NCBI GenBank assembly: GCA_031547305.1 | Contig: JAVBSC010000028.1 | Location: 1 to 9,707, forward strand | Direction: 5' to 3' | DNA: 9,707 bases | From: JAVBSC01 sp031547305 | Lineage (GTDB): Bacteria > Desulfobacterota > Desulfovibrionia > Desulfovibrionales > Desulfovibrionaceae | In this document: in pieces, positions 1-6,699 of the stretch | Layout of the letters: every line of letters begins with the position of its first letter | Numbering within the stretch: position 1 is the first letter of the stretch | The notes under the pieces: generated by a model | What the model was told of the DNA's origin: nothing | Database searches by the model: none | What the model saw: the letters and a program-made list of their open reading frames with translations, nothing else | Program-made: the position numbers and the translations under genes

Positions 1-1
1 G

Positions 2-397
2 GATCGCTGCACCGAGCATTTGCATGTGGTGCTGGATGCCCTGAACGACAGCCACGAGGAAAAACACGATCCGGACATGTCCGCGGCCCTGCGCCGGGTG
101 GCGGACTCCCTTATGCCCGCCCTGCGGCACCTGGGCGGGGAAGACCCGGCCCAGCCGGCCCCGGATCTGGTGCGCAACATGAACAACAGTGTGGAGGAGG
201 CGGAACGGAACCTGGAGATTTTTCGGAGCCGGACCGCGACGGAAGACCTGAGCCTGCGCGGCATGCTGCAACTGTTCAGTTTGCACCAGGCCCTGCGGCT
301 CTTGGCCGAGGATGTGCTCTTGAGCTTTGAGCGTATCCGGAACCCGGACTTTAAAGGAAGTGCTAAACGCAGGCGGTTTGGTAAAAGGCAGGGATGA
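2..397 (+). CDS. Hypothetical protein, C-terminal part (5' end outside window)
   Basis: The frame is open to the left edge, so the gene starts upstream and only its last 131 codons are visible. A TTG at position 20 could start translation but has no Shine-Dalgarno sequence in view, so I treat the entry as partial. The visible protein is soluble, with no membrane segment, and looks mostly alpha-helical. A charged stretch around HEEKHDPDMSAALRR is followed by leucine-rich helices such as MLQLFSLHQALRLLAEDVLL. It ends in a very basic tail (AKRRRFGKRQG) that could contact nucleic acid or membrane. I recognise no family. It ends 251 nt before the hyf-like operon, with hairpin-rich DNA between, so it is probably a separate transcription unit. 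Reading frame, composition and the clean stop at 395-397 make it a likely real gene of unknown function. Confidence 0.65.
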   Translation, partial: DRCTEHLHVVLDALNDSHEEKHDPDMSAALRRVADSLMPALRHLGGEDPAQPAPDLVRNMNNSVEEAERNLEIFRSRTATEDLSLRGMLQLFSLHQALRLLAEDVLLSFERIRNPDFKGSAKRRRFGKRQG

Positions 398-450
398 TCG
401 CGGTATTTTCATCAGGAATCATTTTAAAATTTATTATGAAATTATTCCTG

Positions 451-488
451 GCGCCGGAACGGTCCGGCGCGCCGCCCAAGGCGGCGCG
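451..488 (+). other. Two overlapping GC-rich hairpins
   Basis: GCGCCGGA (451-458) pairs perfectly with TCCGGCGC (463-470) around the loop ACGG. CGCGCCGCC (468-476) pairs perfectly with GGCGGCGCG (480-488) around the loop CAA. The two stems share positions 468-470, so they cannot both form in full. Neither is followed directly by a T-run; the nearest is TTTT at 507-510. A classical intrinsic terminator is therefore not clear. They could end or protect the upstream transcript, or be a REP-like element. Confidence 0.55.
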
Positions 489-520
489 AGCGAGCTTGAA
501 GCCACGTTTTCGGGCGAAGC

Positions 521-558
521 GATCTTTATAAATCGGCCGATGGACGATTTATAAAATC
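521..558 (+). promoter_or_regulatory. A/T-rich inverted repeat upstream of the hyf-like operon
   Basis: TTTATAAATCG (525-535) is the exact reverse complement of CGATTTATAAA (545-555), separated by 9 nt. The pairing extends by three more base pairs (GAT 521-523 with ATC 556-558) past one unpaired C. Each arm contains TATAAA, which resembles a -10 box. The element lies about 90 nt before the first hyf-like start codon. Its symmetry, A/T content and position fit an operator overlapping a promoter, but no good -35 box stands at the right distance. An RNA hairpin is the alternative reading. Confidence 0.4.
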
Positions 559-648
559 AGTATGAGCATGGTTGACTACACGCTGGTCCCCGGCTAAGGA
601 ATTTCTTGCCGCTAACGGTTTTTTTATTTTTACACGGGCCGCTTCAAC

Positions 649-2634
649 ATGACTTTTCTTGTCGTCTCCCTCTCCCTGATGTTGGGGGGGGGATTTTGCG
701 CGCTTCTGGCCGGTCCCGGCCGGACCGCCTTTATCCTGGGGCGGACCGCTCTTATCGCGGCCTGTTTCATGGGGCTGGCCGGGGTTTTGCCCGTATTCGC
801 CGGGCAGGAATCCCAGGTTCTGACCCTGCCTTTTTCCCTCCCTCTGGGGCGGATTATTTTACGGCTGGATCCTCTGGCCGCCGTGTTCCTGCTCCCGCTT
901 TTCCTTCTGGCCGCCATGGCGGCCCTGTATGCCGGGGAGCATCTGGAAGCTTCCGGCGGCAAGCGCCATATGGGCGCGCACTGGTTTTTTCTCTGCCTTC
1001 TGGCTTTTGGCATAGCCATGGTCGTTTGCGCCGGAGACGGCTTTTTGTTCATGGTCTCCTGGGAGATCATGTCTTTGGCGCCTTTTTTCCTGATCTACCT
1101 GAACGACGAAAACGAGCAGAGCCGTTATGCGGCCTGGGTGTACCTGGTGGCTTCGCATCTGGGGGCGCTGGTGCTGCTGTTTCTTTTTGCCGGATTGGCT
1201 CAGGAGGCGCGCGGCAGCTTTGCTTTTGCGGATTGTGAAGCCCTTGTTTTTCAGATTCGGCATGCGGATTTGTTCTTCTTGCTGGCTGTGCTGGGGTTTG
1301 GGGTAAAACTCGGACTCATGCCGGTGCACGGCTGGGTGCCGGCCGCCTACAGCGCCGCCCCCGGCCATGTGGCCATGCTTATGTCCGGAGCCATGATCAA
1401 TGTGGGCGTTTACGGGCTCTTGCGCGTATACAGCCTGCTCGGCCAGGGCGCGGAATGGTGGGCCTGGCTGCTTATGGGCCTTGGGGCGTTTACAGCCTTC
1501 GCCGGAGTGGTCCAGGCGGTTCTGCAGCCCGGCATCCGCCGCGCTCTGGCCTATTCCAGCATAGAAAACATGGGCGTTATCTGCCTTGGGGTGGGCGGCG
1601 GCATGCTGGCCATGCGCCACGGCCGTCCGGAATTCGCCACCCTGGCCTATTGCGGCGCTCTTTTGCACTGCTTGAATCATTCCCTGTTCAAGGGGCTGTT
1701 GTTTGTCTGTGCGGGCAACGTGCGGCTGCGCATAGGCGGCGTGGCCCTGCATCTTTTGGGTGGACTGCAAAAACGCATGCCCCTGACCGGGCTGGCCTTT
1801 GCCGCTGGCTGCGCGGCCCTTTGCGCCCTGCCGCCTTTCAATGGCTTTGCCGGTGACTTTCTGATTTACCTGGGGCTGTCCCTGAGCGGCGGAGCGCTCC
1901 AGGGCTCGGAAAGCAGCCTGCTGTTCTGGATGGGGGTATGTGTTCTGGCCGCTGTGGGCGGGCTGTCGTTGCTTTGCTTTACCAGGCTGTTGGGCCTGGC
2001 TTTTCTGGGCGAGCCGCGTAGCGAAAAAGTATTGGAAGCCAGGGAGCCTGGCCCGGCCGCCCTGCTTGTCACCATTGCCCTGGCCGTCATTTGCCTGCTT
2101 TGCGGTCTGGCCGCGCCTTGGATTTGCCGCCTTGTTCTGCCCGCCTTGAGCCTGCTGCCCGGCCTGGATTCCGGCTTGGCGGAGAATCTGGACCGTCCGC
2201 TGGATTTGCTGACGAACATCAGTCTGTGGTTTGCCGTTTTTCTGGCGCTTCTGGCCGTGCTGTACCTTGCGCGGCGCGGACTTTCCCGTGGCCGCCAAGC
2301 GGCCGAAGGCCTGACCTGGGGCTGTGGCTACCGCCTGCCCGGCCCGCGCATGCAATACGGCGGCGGCAGCTATTCCCAACCCCTGAGCCAGCTTTTGCAC
2401 CCTTTTGTGCGCCAGGGGGGGAACCTGCCCCGGCTGACTGAATATTTTCCCAAAACCGTACGGGCGGAGTTGTTTTTTCCGGACTGGATCTTCGGTGGCT
2501 GGAGCAGGCTGCTCTTCCGCCTGGTCGCCCGCCTGGCCGCCTGGAGCAAGACCATGCAGCACGGGCTGCTTAACGCCTATATCCTGTATATAGTTGTTGC
2601 CTTGGTGCTGGCGCTGATCTGGGGGCTGTGGTGA
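649..2634 (+). CDS. hyfB: HyfB-like proton-conducting antiporter-type subunit
   Basis: A 661-residue polytopic membrane protein of the NuoL/NuoM/Mrp antiporter-like family, closest in layout to hydrogenase-4 component B/HycC. In group-4 hydrogenase and related complexes this subunit forms part of the ion-translocating membrane arm. Family hallmarks are visible. There is a buried glutamate in the fifth-helix-like segment (E139 in SWEIMSLAPFF), a lysine in the broken-helix region (K220 in GVKLGLMPVHGWVP) and a second lysine in HSLFKGLLF (K348). The conserved AYSSIENMG stretch lies at 301-309. The C-terminal third carries the GCGYRLPG...MQYGGGSYSQPL segment that I associate with HyfB/HycC rather than NuoL. 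No Shine-Dalgarno sequence is evident before the ATG, and the frame has no earlier start after the stop at 613-615. A run of nine G (684-692) lies at codons 12-15. The stop overlaps the next start. Confidence 0.92.
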   Translation: MTFLVVSLSLMLGGGFCALLAGPGRTAFILGRTALIAACFMGLAGVLPVFAGQESQVLTLPFSLPLGRIILRLDPLAAVFLLPLFLLAAMAALYAGEHLEASGGKRHMGAHWFFLCLLAFGIAMVVCAGDGFLFMVSWEIMSLAPFFLIYLNDENEQSRYAAWVYLVASHLGALVLLFLFAGLAQEARGSFAFADCEALVFQIRHADLFFLLAVLGFGVKLGLMPVHGWVPAAYSAAPGHVAMLMSGAMINVGVYGLLRVYSLLGQGAEWWAWLLMGLGAFTAFAGVVQAVLQPGIRRALAYSSIENMGVICLGVGGGMLAMRHGRPEFATLAYCGALLHCLNHSLFKGLLFVCAGNVRLRIGGVALHLLGGLQKRMPLTGLAFAAGCAALCALPPFNGFAGDFLIYLGLSLSGGALQGSESSLLFWMGVCVLAAVGGLSLLCFTRLLGLAFLGEPRSEKVLEAREPGPAALLVTIALAVICLLCGLAAPWICRLVLPALSLLPGLDSGLAENLDRPLDLLTNISLWFAVFLALLAVLYLARRGLSRGRQAAEGLTWGCGYRLPGPRMQYGGGSYSQPLSQLLHPFVRQGGNLPRLTEYFPKTVRAELFFPDWIFGGWSRLLFRLVARLAAWSKTMQHGLLNAYILYIVVALVLALIWGLW

Positions 2635-3551
2635 TGGGCGAATTCGCTTGGCTTCCCTTGCTGAATTTTTTTCTGGCCCTGCTGCTGGCCCCGTTGCTGC
2701 CCGGAGTGATCAACAGGATTAAGGCCAAGTTCGGCGGACGGCGGGGCAAGCCCCTGCTCCAGCTTTATTTTGATCTTTGGCGGCTTTTGCATAAAAACGC
2801 GGTTTACTCCCAGACCACCACCTTCTTTTTTAAAATCGGGCCGGTGGTGAGCCTGGCTTCCATTCTTCTGGCCCTGGTCCTGCTGCCTTTTGGGGCCAAC
2901 CACGCTCTGCTGGCGTTTACCGGCGATTTTTTCCTGGTGGCCTACTTTCTGGCTCTGGGCCGCTTTGCCCTGATTCTGGCCGCCCTGGACACCGGGTCTT
3001 CTTTTGAGGGCATGGGCGCCTCGCGCGAGGCCTGTTTTTCCGCCCTGGCCGAGCCGGTCTTCCTGCTTGGCCTGCTGGCCCTGGGCTTCTGGGCCGGGTC
3101 TTACTCCCTTTCCGACATGCTCGGGCACATCCCCATGAGCGCCTGGGAAGACAAATGGCCGCCCCTGTGCATTCTTGGTTTTGTGTTTTTCCTCATCCTG
3201 CTTCTGGAAAATTCGCGCATCCCGGTGGATGACCCGAACACCCACCTGGAGCTGACGATGATTCACGAGGTCATGGTGCTGGACCACAGCGGCCCGGACC
3301 TGGCCTTTATTGAATACGCGGCCGCGCTGAAGCTGTGGTTTTACTGCTCGGTGGTGGCCGGAGTGATCTCCCCGGCCGTGGCCGAGCCATGGCTGGATTT
3401 TGCCTGCACTATGGCCGTGCTGTTCGGCGTGGCCGTGCTGGTTGGCGTTGTGGAATCCTCAACCGCGCGGCTGCGCATGGAGCGGGTACCCGGACTCATG
3501 GCCCTGGCCGGCGCTTTCGCCCTGCTGGCCTGTCTTTTGATGTGGAGGTAG
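2634..3551 (+). CDS. hyfC: HyfC-like membrane anchor subunit (NuoH family)
   Basis: A 305-residue membrane protein of the NuoH/HycD/HyfC/EchB family, which joins the membrane arm to the hydrophilic electron-transfer module. Visible hallmarks are the cytoplasmic loop near residues 35-54 (GRRGKPLLQLYFDLWRL), the GSSFEGMGASREACFSALAEP segment at 121-141, and the acidic loop at 192-212 (ENSRIPVDDPNTHLELT, followed by MIHEVMVLDHSGPDLA). These belong to the loops that contact the catalytic subunits in relatives. This matters because no catalytic gene is present nearby. I chose the ATG at 2634, which overlaps the hyfB stop as TGATG and implies coupled translation. In-frame GTG codons at 2628 and 2631 are alternatives. 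Length is normal for the family and nothing looks broken. Confidence 0.93.
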   Translation: MGEFAWLPLLNFFLALLLAPLLPGVINRIKAKFGGRRGKPLLQLYFDLWRLLHKNAVYSQTTTFFFKIGPVVSLASILLALVLLPFGANHALLAFTGDFFLVAYFLALGRFALILAALDTGSSFEGMGASREACFSALAEPVFLLGLLALGFWAGSYSLSDMLGHIPMSAWEDKWPPLCILGFVFFLILLLENSRIPVDDPNTHLELTMIHEVMVLDHSGPDLAFIEYAAALKLWFYCSVVAGVISPAVAEPWLDFACTMAVLFGVAVLVGVVESSTARLRMERVPGLMALAGAFALLACLLMWR

Positions 3552-3554
3552 CCG

Positions 3555-4217
3555 GTGTTTGGAACTAGCGCTATGCCGGTCTGGCTGGAGGCCTCTTTGG
3601 GGGTTATTCTGCTTTCCAGCCTGGGGCTCCTGGCCGCGGAGCGCCTGCGGCACAGCATCCGCCTGGTGGCCGCGCAGGGGGCGGCCCTGGGGCTCATGCC
3701 CCTGCTGATGGATCTTGAGGCCACGGAACTGCGTCTTGTGGTCATCACCCTGATTTTTTTCTCCATCAAGGCTGTGGCTTTGCCCTACCTTTTGCGCCGC
3801 ACCCATAACCATTTGCCGGTGGAGCCGCATCCAAAGCCGTATTTGGGCTATAAGCGGGCCATTTTCGCCGGCATCCTCGGCTTCGCTTTTTCCGTCTGGC
3901 TCATGCACCGCCTGCCCATGCCGGAAAACGATCTGTTCGAGCATATCTTTCCCACCGCCTTAGCGGCCATTTTCAGCGGGCTTCTGCTTATAGTCAGCCG
4001 CCGCAAGGCCCTGAACCAGGTAATGGGCTATCTGGTTATGGAAAACGGCATTTACCTCATGGGCCTGCCTTTAGCCGGGCATGAGGCTTTGTGGGTGGAA
4101 TTGTCCACCCTGCTGGACATTTTTGTGGCTGTTTTCGTTATGGGCATAGCCATTCACCGCATCAACCGGGCCTTTGACAGCACGGACGTGGATCGTCTGG
4201 CCCTGCTCCGGGATTAG
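3555..4217 (+). CDS. hyfE: HyfE-like membrane subunit (NuoK-type)
   Basis: A 220-residue hydrophobic protein matching hydrogenase-4 component E in length and layout. The C-terminal half has the NuoK-like signature RRKALNQVMGYLVMENGIYL (149-168). It contains a membrane-embedded glutamate, E163, followed by an LSTLLDIFVAVFVMGIAIHRI segment with E182 just before it. Such glutamates lie on the proton path in NuoK relatives. The start is a GTG with a good GGAGG at 3544-3548, six nt upstream and inside the end of hyfC; only 3 nt separate the two genes, so translation is coupled. The final 20 residues are charged and probably cytoplasmic. The gene sits between hyfC and hyfF, the usual order once hyfD is absent. 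The sequence looks intact. Confidence 0.9.
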   Translation: MFGTSAMPVWLEASLGVILLSSLGLLAAERLRHSIRLVAAQGAALGLMPLLMDLEATELRLVVITLIFFSIKAVALPYLLRRTHNHLPVEPHPKPYLGYKRAIFAGILGFAFSVWLMHRLPMPENDLFEHIFPTALAAIFSGLLLIVSRRKALNQVMGYLVMENGIYLMGLPLAGHEALWVELSTLLDIFVAVFVMGIAIHRINRAFDSTDVDRLALLRD

Positions 4218-4222
4218 TCGAC

Positions 4223-5695
4223 ATGTTGCTACTGCTGGTCTGCCTGCCTCTTCTGGCCGCCTTGGCCTCCTGGTTCATCCCCCAGGACGTTCCGCGCCGT
4301 GTGCTTCTGCTGCTGGCGGCTTTTCTGCACTTCTGTCTTACGGCGTCATGCTGGATCCGCCGGCCGGAGCCTTTATGGGGGGACGTACTGGCCCTGGACG
4401 CCCTGGGGCTTCTGGCCCTGAGCATAACCAGCCTGCTTTTTCTGGCCGCCTCGGCCTATGCCGTGCATTATCTGGCCCACGAGTACAAGGGCAAGCGGCG
4501 GGATTTTCAGCACGGGCTGCACTTCACCAATGCCACGGAAGCGGTTTTTACCGCCTGTTTGCTGTTGTTCCTGTCTTCCGCCTCGCTGGTGGCCGCCACC
4601 CAGCACCTCGGCCTTTTGTGGGTTGGCATTGAGGCGACAACTCTGGTCACGGCCCCGGCCATTTATTTTCACCGGCACCGGCGTTCTCTGGAAGCCACCT
4701 GGAAATATTTGATGATCTGCTCCGTGGGCATTGCCCTTGCTCTTTTGGGCAACATCCTGCTGAACATTTCCGTGTACAACGCGGACAGTCCGATCGCCCT
4801 GACCGTGCCCCAGCTTCTGAAAAACGCCTCAGCCGTGCATCCGGCCTGGTTCAAGGCGGCGTTCATATTCATCCTGATCGGCTACGGGACCAAGATGGGC
4901 GTGGCCCCTATGCACACCTGGCTGCCGGACGCGCACAGCGAAGCGCCGTCCCTGGTTTCCGCCCTGTTGTCCGGGGCGCTTTTGAACGGCGCCTTTCTCG
5001 GCATTCTGCGCGTCCAGCAAATCTGTCTGGCCGCGGAGCTGGGCGAATTCAGCTCCAAGCTTTTCGTGGCCTTCGGCTTGGTTTCCCTGGCCGTGGCCGC
5101 CATGTTCATAGTGGGGCAGGCGGACTTCAAGCGCATGTTGGCCTATTCCAGCGTGGAGCATATGGGCATCCTGCTCCTGGGCGTCGGCATTGGCGGCGTG
5201 GCCAGCCAGGGCGCCATGCTGCACATGCTCGGGCATTCCCTGGTCAAGGCCGCGCTTTTTATGGTCAGCGGGAATATCCTGGCCAAGTACCACAGTAAGG
5301 CCATTCAGGATATCCGGGGCCTGGGCCGGATTTTGCCCGGCAGTTCCGCACTCTGGCTGGCCGGGTTTTTCGCTATTGTGGGTTCGCCGCCTTTTTCCAT
5401 TTTCGTGAGCGAATTCAAAATACTGCAAGGAGCGCTGGCGGACGGGAGAATCCTTTTGGCCTGCCTGTACCTGCTGCTTCTGGGGATCGTTTTTGTAGGC
5501 ATGGCCACAGCCATGCTGCGCATGTGCCAGGGAGAGGCCCCGGCCGGCCTGATCCCACAGAAAGCCGCCGGGGAACTCAATCTCCTTTCCCCGGCCCTGC
5601 TCCTGCTTTGCGCCATGGCTCTGGGCCTGCACGTGCCGGACTTTTTGGGTAACGTGCTTAACGAGGCCGCCGGGCTGATCAGTTTGCGGAATTAA
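4223..5695 (+). CDS. hyfF: HyfF-like proton-conducting antiporter-type subunit
   Basis: A 490-residue membrane protein, the second antiporter-like (NuoL/M/N) subunit of the operon. Visible family residues are E137 in WVGIEATTLVTAP, K224 in GYGTKMGVAPMHTWLPDAH (the broken-helix motif), AYSSVEHMG at 307-315, K342 in LGHSLVKAALFM, and E397 with K399 in FVSEFKI. All are in register with proton-translocating homologues, so the channel residues look intact. It lacks the long C-terminal lateral helix of NuoL, as expected for HyfF. It starts 5 nt after hyfE. The Shine-Dalgarno sequence is weak (GGGA around 4210), suggesting translation follows from hyfE. In typical Hyf/Ehr clusters the genes for the large (HyfG) and small (HyfI) electron-transfer subunits come next. 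Here the coding region stops and a 188-nt leader to an unrelated gene begins. Confidence 0.92.
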   Translation: MLLLLVCLPLLAALASWFIPQDVPRRVLLLLAAFLHFCLTASCWIRRPEPLWGDVLALDALGLLALSITSLLFLAASAYAVHYLAHEYKGKRRDFQHGLHFTNATEAVFTACLLLFLSSASLVAATQHLGLLWVGIEATTLVTAPAIYFHRHRRSLEATWKYLMICSVGIALALLGNILLNISVYNADSPIALTVPQLLKNASAVHPAWFKAAFIFILIGYGTKMGVAPMHTWLPDAHSEAPSLVSALLSGALLNGAFLGILRVQQICLAAELGEFSSKLFVAFGLVSLAVAAMFIVGQADFKRMLAYSSVEHMGILLLGVGIGGVASQGAMLHMLGHSLVKAALFMVSGNILAKYHSKAIQDIRGLGRILPGSSALWLAGFFAIVGSPPFSIFVSEFKILQGALADGRILLACLYLLLLGIVFVGMATAMLRMCQGEAPAGLIPQKAAGELNLLSPALLLLCAMALGLHVPDFLGNVLNEAAGLISLRN

Positions 5696-5883
5696 TTTTT
5701 AAAACCTTATAGTAGGGTATGTTAACTTTAATATGGCGGATTCATTATTAAGACGCCCATTTCGGCGCTTAACGGCAACAAGTTTCGCCGCCCCAGCCTT
5801 GGCACGGCACTTTAAAGTTGAAATGCCGTAAATGCCATGTGAGATAATCAGGTTCGACAAATTGTAACATAATAAAGGTTAAA
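5696..5883 (+). promoter_or_regulatory. Structured leader/promoter region of mntP
   Basis: This 188-nt gap has an A/T-rich start with a TATAGT (5708-5713) that could be a -10 box, with only a weak TTGCGG 18 nt upstream. Three hairpins follow. TTAAG-CGCC (5748-5757, one unpaired A) pairs with GGCGCTTAA (5764-5772). CGGC (5773-5776) pairs with GCCG (5787-5790). ACGGCA (5804-5809) pairs with TGCCGT (5824-5829), and the 10-nt palindrome ACTTTAAAGT (5809-5818) lies across the left arm and loop of that third stem. Many mntP genes are controlled by a yybP-ykoY manganese riboswitch. I looked for its conserved GGGGAGUAG and CUUUGCC elements and did not find them, so I do not call a riboswitch. Regulation by a different RNA structure or by protein is possible. 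Confidence 0.4.
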
Positions 5884-6450
5884 ATGCATTTTACCGCTAT
5901 ATTGGCCCTGTCGGTGGCTCTGGCAATGGACGCTCTGGCTGTGGCCCTGGCTACCGGCATAAAACTGCGCTGCACTTTTGTGCAGACCGCGCGTATGTCT
6001 GTTATTTTTGGCGGATTCCAGGCCTTCATGCCCATACTGGGCTGGCTCCTGGGGCTTTCCGTGCGCGAGTACATAGAAAATTTCGATCACTGGATCGCCT
6101 TTGGTCTGCTGAGCCTGATTGGCCTGAACATGCTGCGGGAGGGCTGGCAGGACAAGGAAGAAGAAGAATGTGTGGATCCCACCAAAGGAGTGGCTCTGCT
6201 TATTCTTGGCCTTGCCACCAGTATAGACGCCCTGGCTGTGGGGTTGTCCATGTCCCTGCTCAGGGTGGATATCTGGTTTCCGGCCGCGGTGATTGGCGTG
6301 GTTTGCTTTTTTATAACCGCTATGGGCATACAGGCCGGCCGTCTGTTGCGAGGCAGCGGCAAGATAAGTTCCAAAGCCGGCATGCTGGGGGGGCTTGTGC
6401 TTATAGGGATTGGCGTAAAAATCCTGCTTGAGCACGGGGTGTTTTCATAG
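5884..6450 (+). CDS. mntP: Manganese efflux pump MntP
   Basis: A 188-residue inner-membrane protein with six likely helices and the internal duplication typical of MntP (formerly YebN). The first repeat carries ALAMDALAVALATG with D16 and the second carries ATSIDALAVGLSMS with D115. These aspartates are the conserved intramembrane acidic residues needed for Mn(II) export. Length is normal for the family. A charged central loop (QDKEEEECVDPTK, about residues 89-101) separates the halves. Translation starts at an ATG with AAAGG at 5874-5878, five nt upstream. The gene has its own leader and a downstream terminator, so it is probably monocistronic and not functionally part of the hyf-like operon. 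A G7 tract lies at 6387-6393. Confidence 0.93.
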   Translation: MHFTAILALSVALAMDALAVALATGIKLRCTFVQTARMSVIFGGFQAFMPILGWLLGLSVREYIENFDHWIAFGLLSLIGLNMLREGWQDKEEEECVDPTKGVALLILGLATSIDALAVGLSMSLLRVDIWFPAAVIGVVCFFITAMGIQAGRLLRGSGKISSKAGMLGGLVLIGIGVKILLEHGVFS

Positions 6451-6509
6451 ATCCGGCGGGCTGGGCGTCGCGTCAAGAGACACCGGAGTGAATTCGCTTT
6501 AAGGCGCTG

Positions 6510-6540
6510 GCTCCCGCGTTGACGGCGGAGCGAGTTTTTT
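6510..6540 (+). terminator. Intrinsic terminator after mntP
   Basis: GCTCC-(C)-GC (6510-6517) pairs with GC-GGAGC (6525-6531) around a 7-nt loop, with one unpaired C. GAG and a run of six T (6535-6540) follow. The position, 60 nt after the mntP stop, fits transcription termination of mntP. Confidence 0.65.
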
Positions 6541-6558
6541 CCGCGCCTGCGCGGGCGG

Positions 6559-6584
6559 CCAGGGCTGGATAGCGCCAGGCCTGG
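6559..6584 (+). other. Strong hairpin, 10-bp stem with one G-G mismatch
   Basis: CCAGGGCTGG (6559-6568) pairs with CCAGGCCTGG (6575-6584) around the loop ATAGCG, with a single central mismatch. The right arm is itself a perfect palindrome. A shorter stem, CCGCG/CGCGG (6541-6545 with 6550-6554), lies just upstream. Only TATGTATTTC follows, so termination is uncertain. It may be a back-up terminator or the leader of the small ORF at 6604. Confidence 0.4.
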
Positions 6585-6603
6585 TATGTATTTCAAGGTT
6601 AAA

Positions 6604-6699
6604 ATGCCATATTGCTCCAGATGCAGAGCTTTTTGCGTTTTGGAAAACGCAAGTGTAATCTGCTCTGGCGTCGAGCCTGGATCGCCCGCGAAATCATAG
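6604..6699 (+). CDS. Possible 31-residue cysteine-containing small protein
   Basis: A short ORF beginning MPYCSRCRAFCVLE. It has four cysteines, two of them in a CxxC pair like a zinc-knuckle half. Its initiation region AAGGTTAAAATGC (6595-6607) is identical over 13 nt to that of mntP (5875-5887), with the same AAGG-to-ATG spacing. Apart from that there is no support: the ORF is short, no family is recognised, and the surrounding DNA has no other gene. It could equally be chance. Judge it as speculative. Confidence 0.15.
   Translation: MPYCSRCRAFCVLENASVICSGVEPGSPAKS

Noticed and set aside
327..554. A 75-codon frame overlapping the end of the first gene
   Set aside because: It starts at a TTG without a ribosome-binding site, overlaps the upstream gene by 71 nt and runs through the hairpin cluster and the A/T-rich inverted repeat.
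572..600. TTGACT ... TAAGGA as the hyf promoter
   Set aside because: The -35 match is good but the -10 hexamer shares only two bases with consensus, and no sigma-54 -24/-12 pair with correct spacing was found either.
606..1238. A 210-codon plus-strand frame overlapping hyfB
   Set aside because: TTG start, Arg/Gly/Ser-rich translation, and complete overlap with the conserved N-terminal half of HyfB in another frame.
859..2562. A 567-codon open frame on the minus strand across hyfB
   Set aside because: It is antisense to a clearly conserved membrane protein, is rich in Gln, Gly and Arg as expected from the complement of GC-rich membrane-protein codons, and has no homologue I recognise.
4829..5632. 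A 267-codon minus-strand frame across hyfF
   Set aside because: It has the same shadow pattern: low-complexity, Gln/His/Gly-rich translation opposite strongly conserved HyfF motifs.
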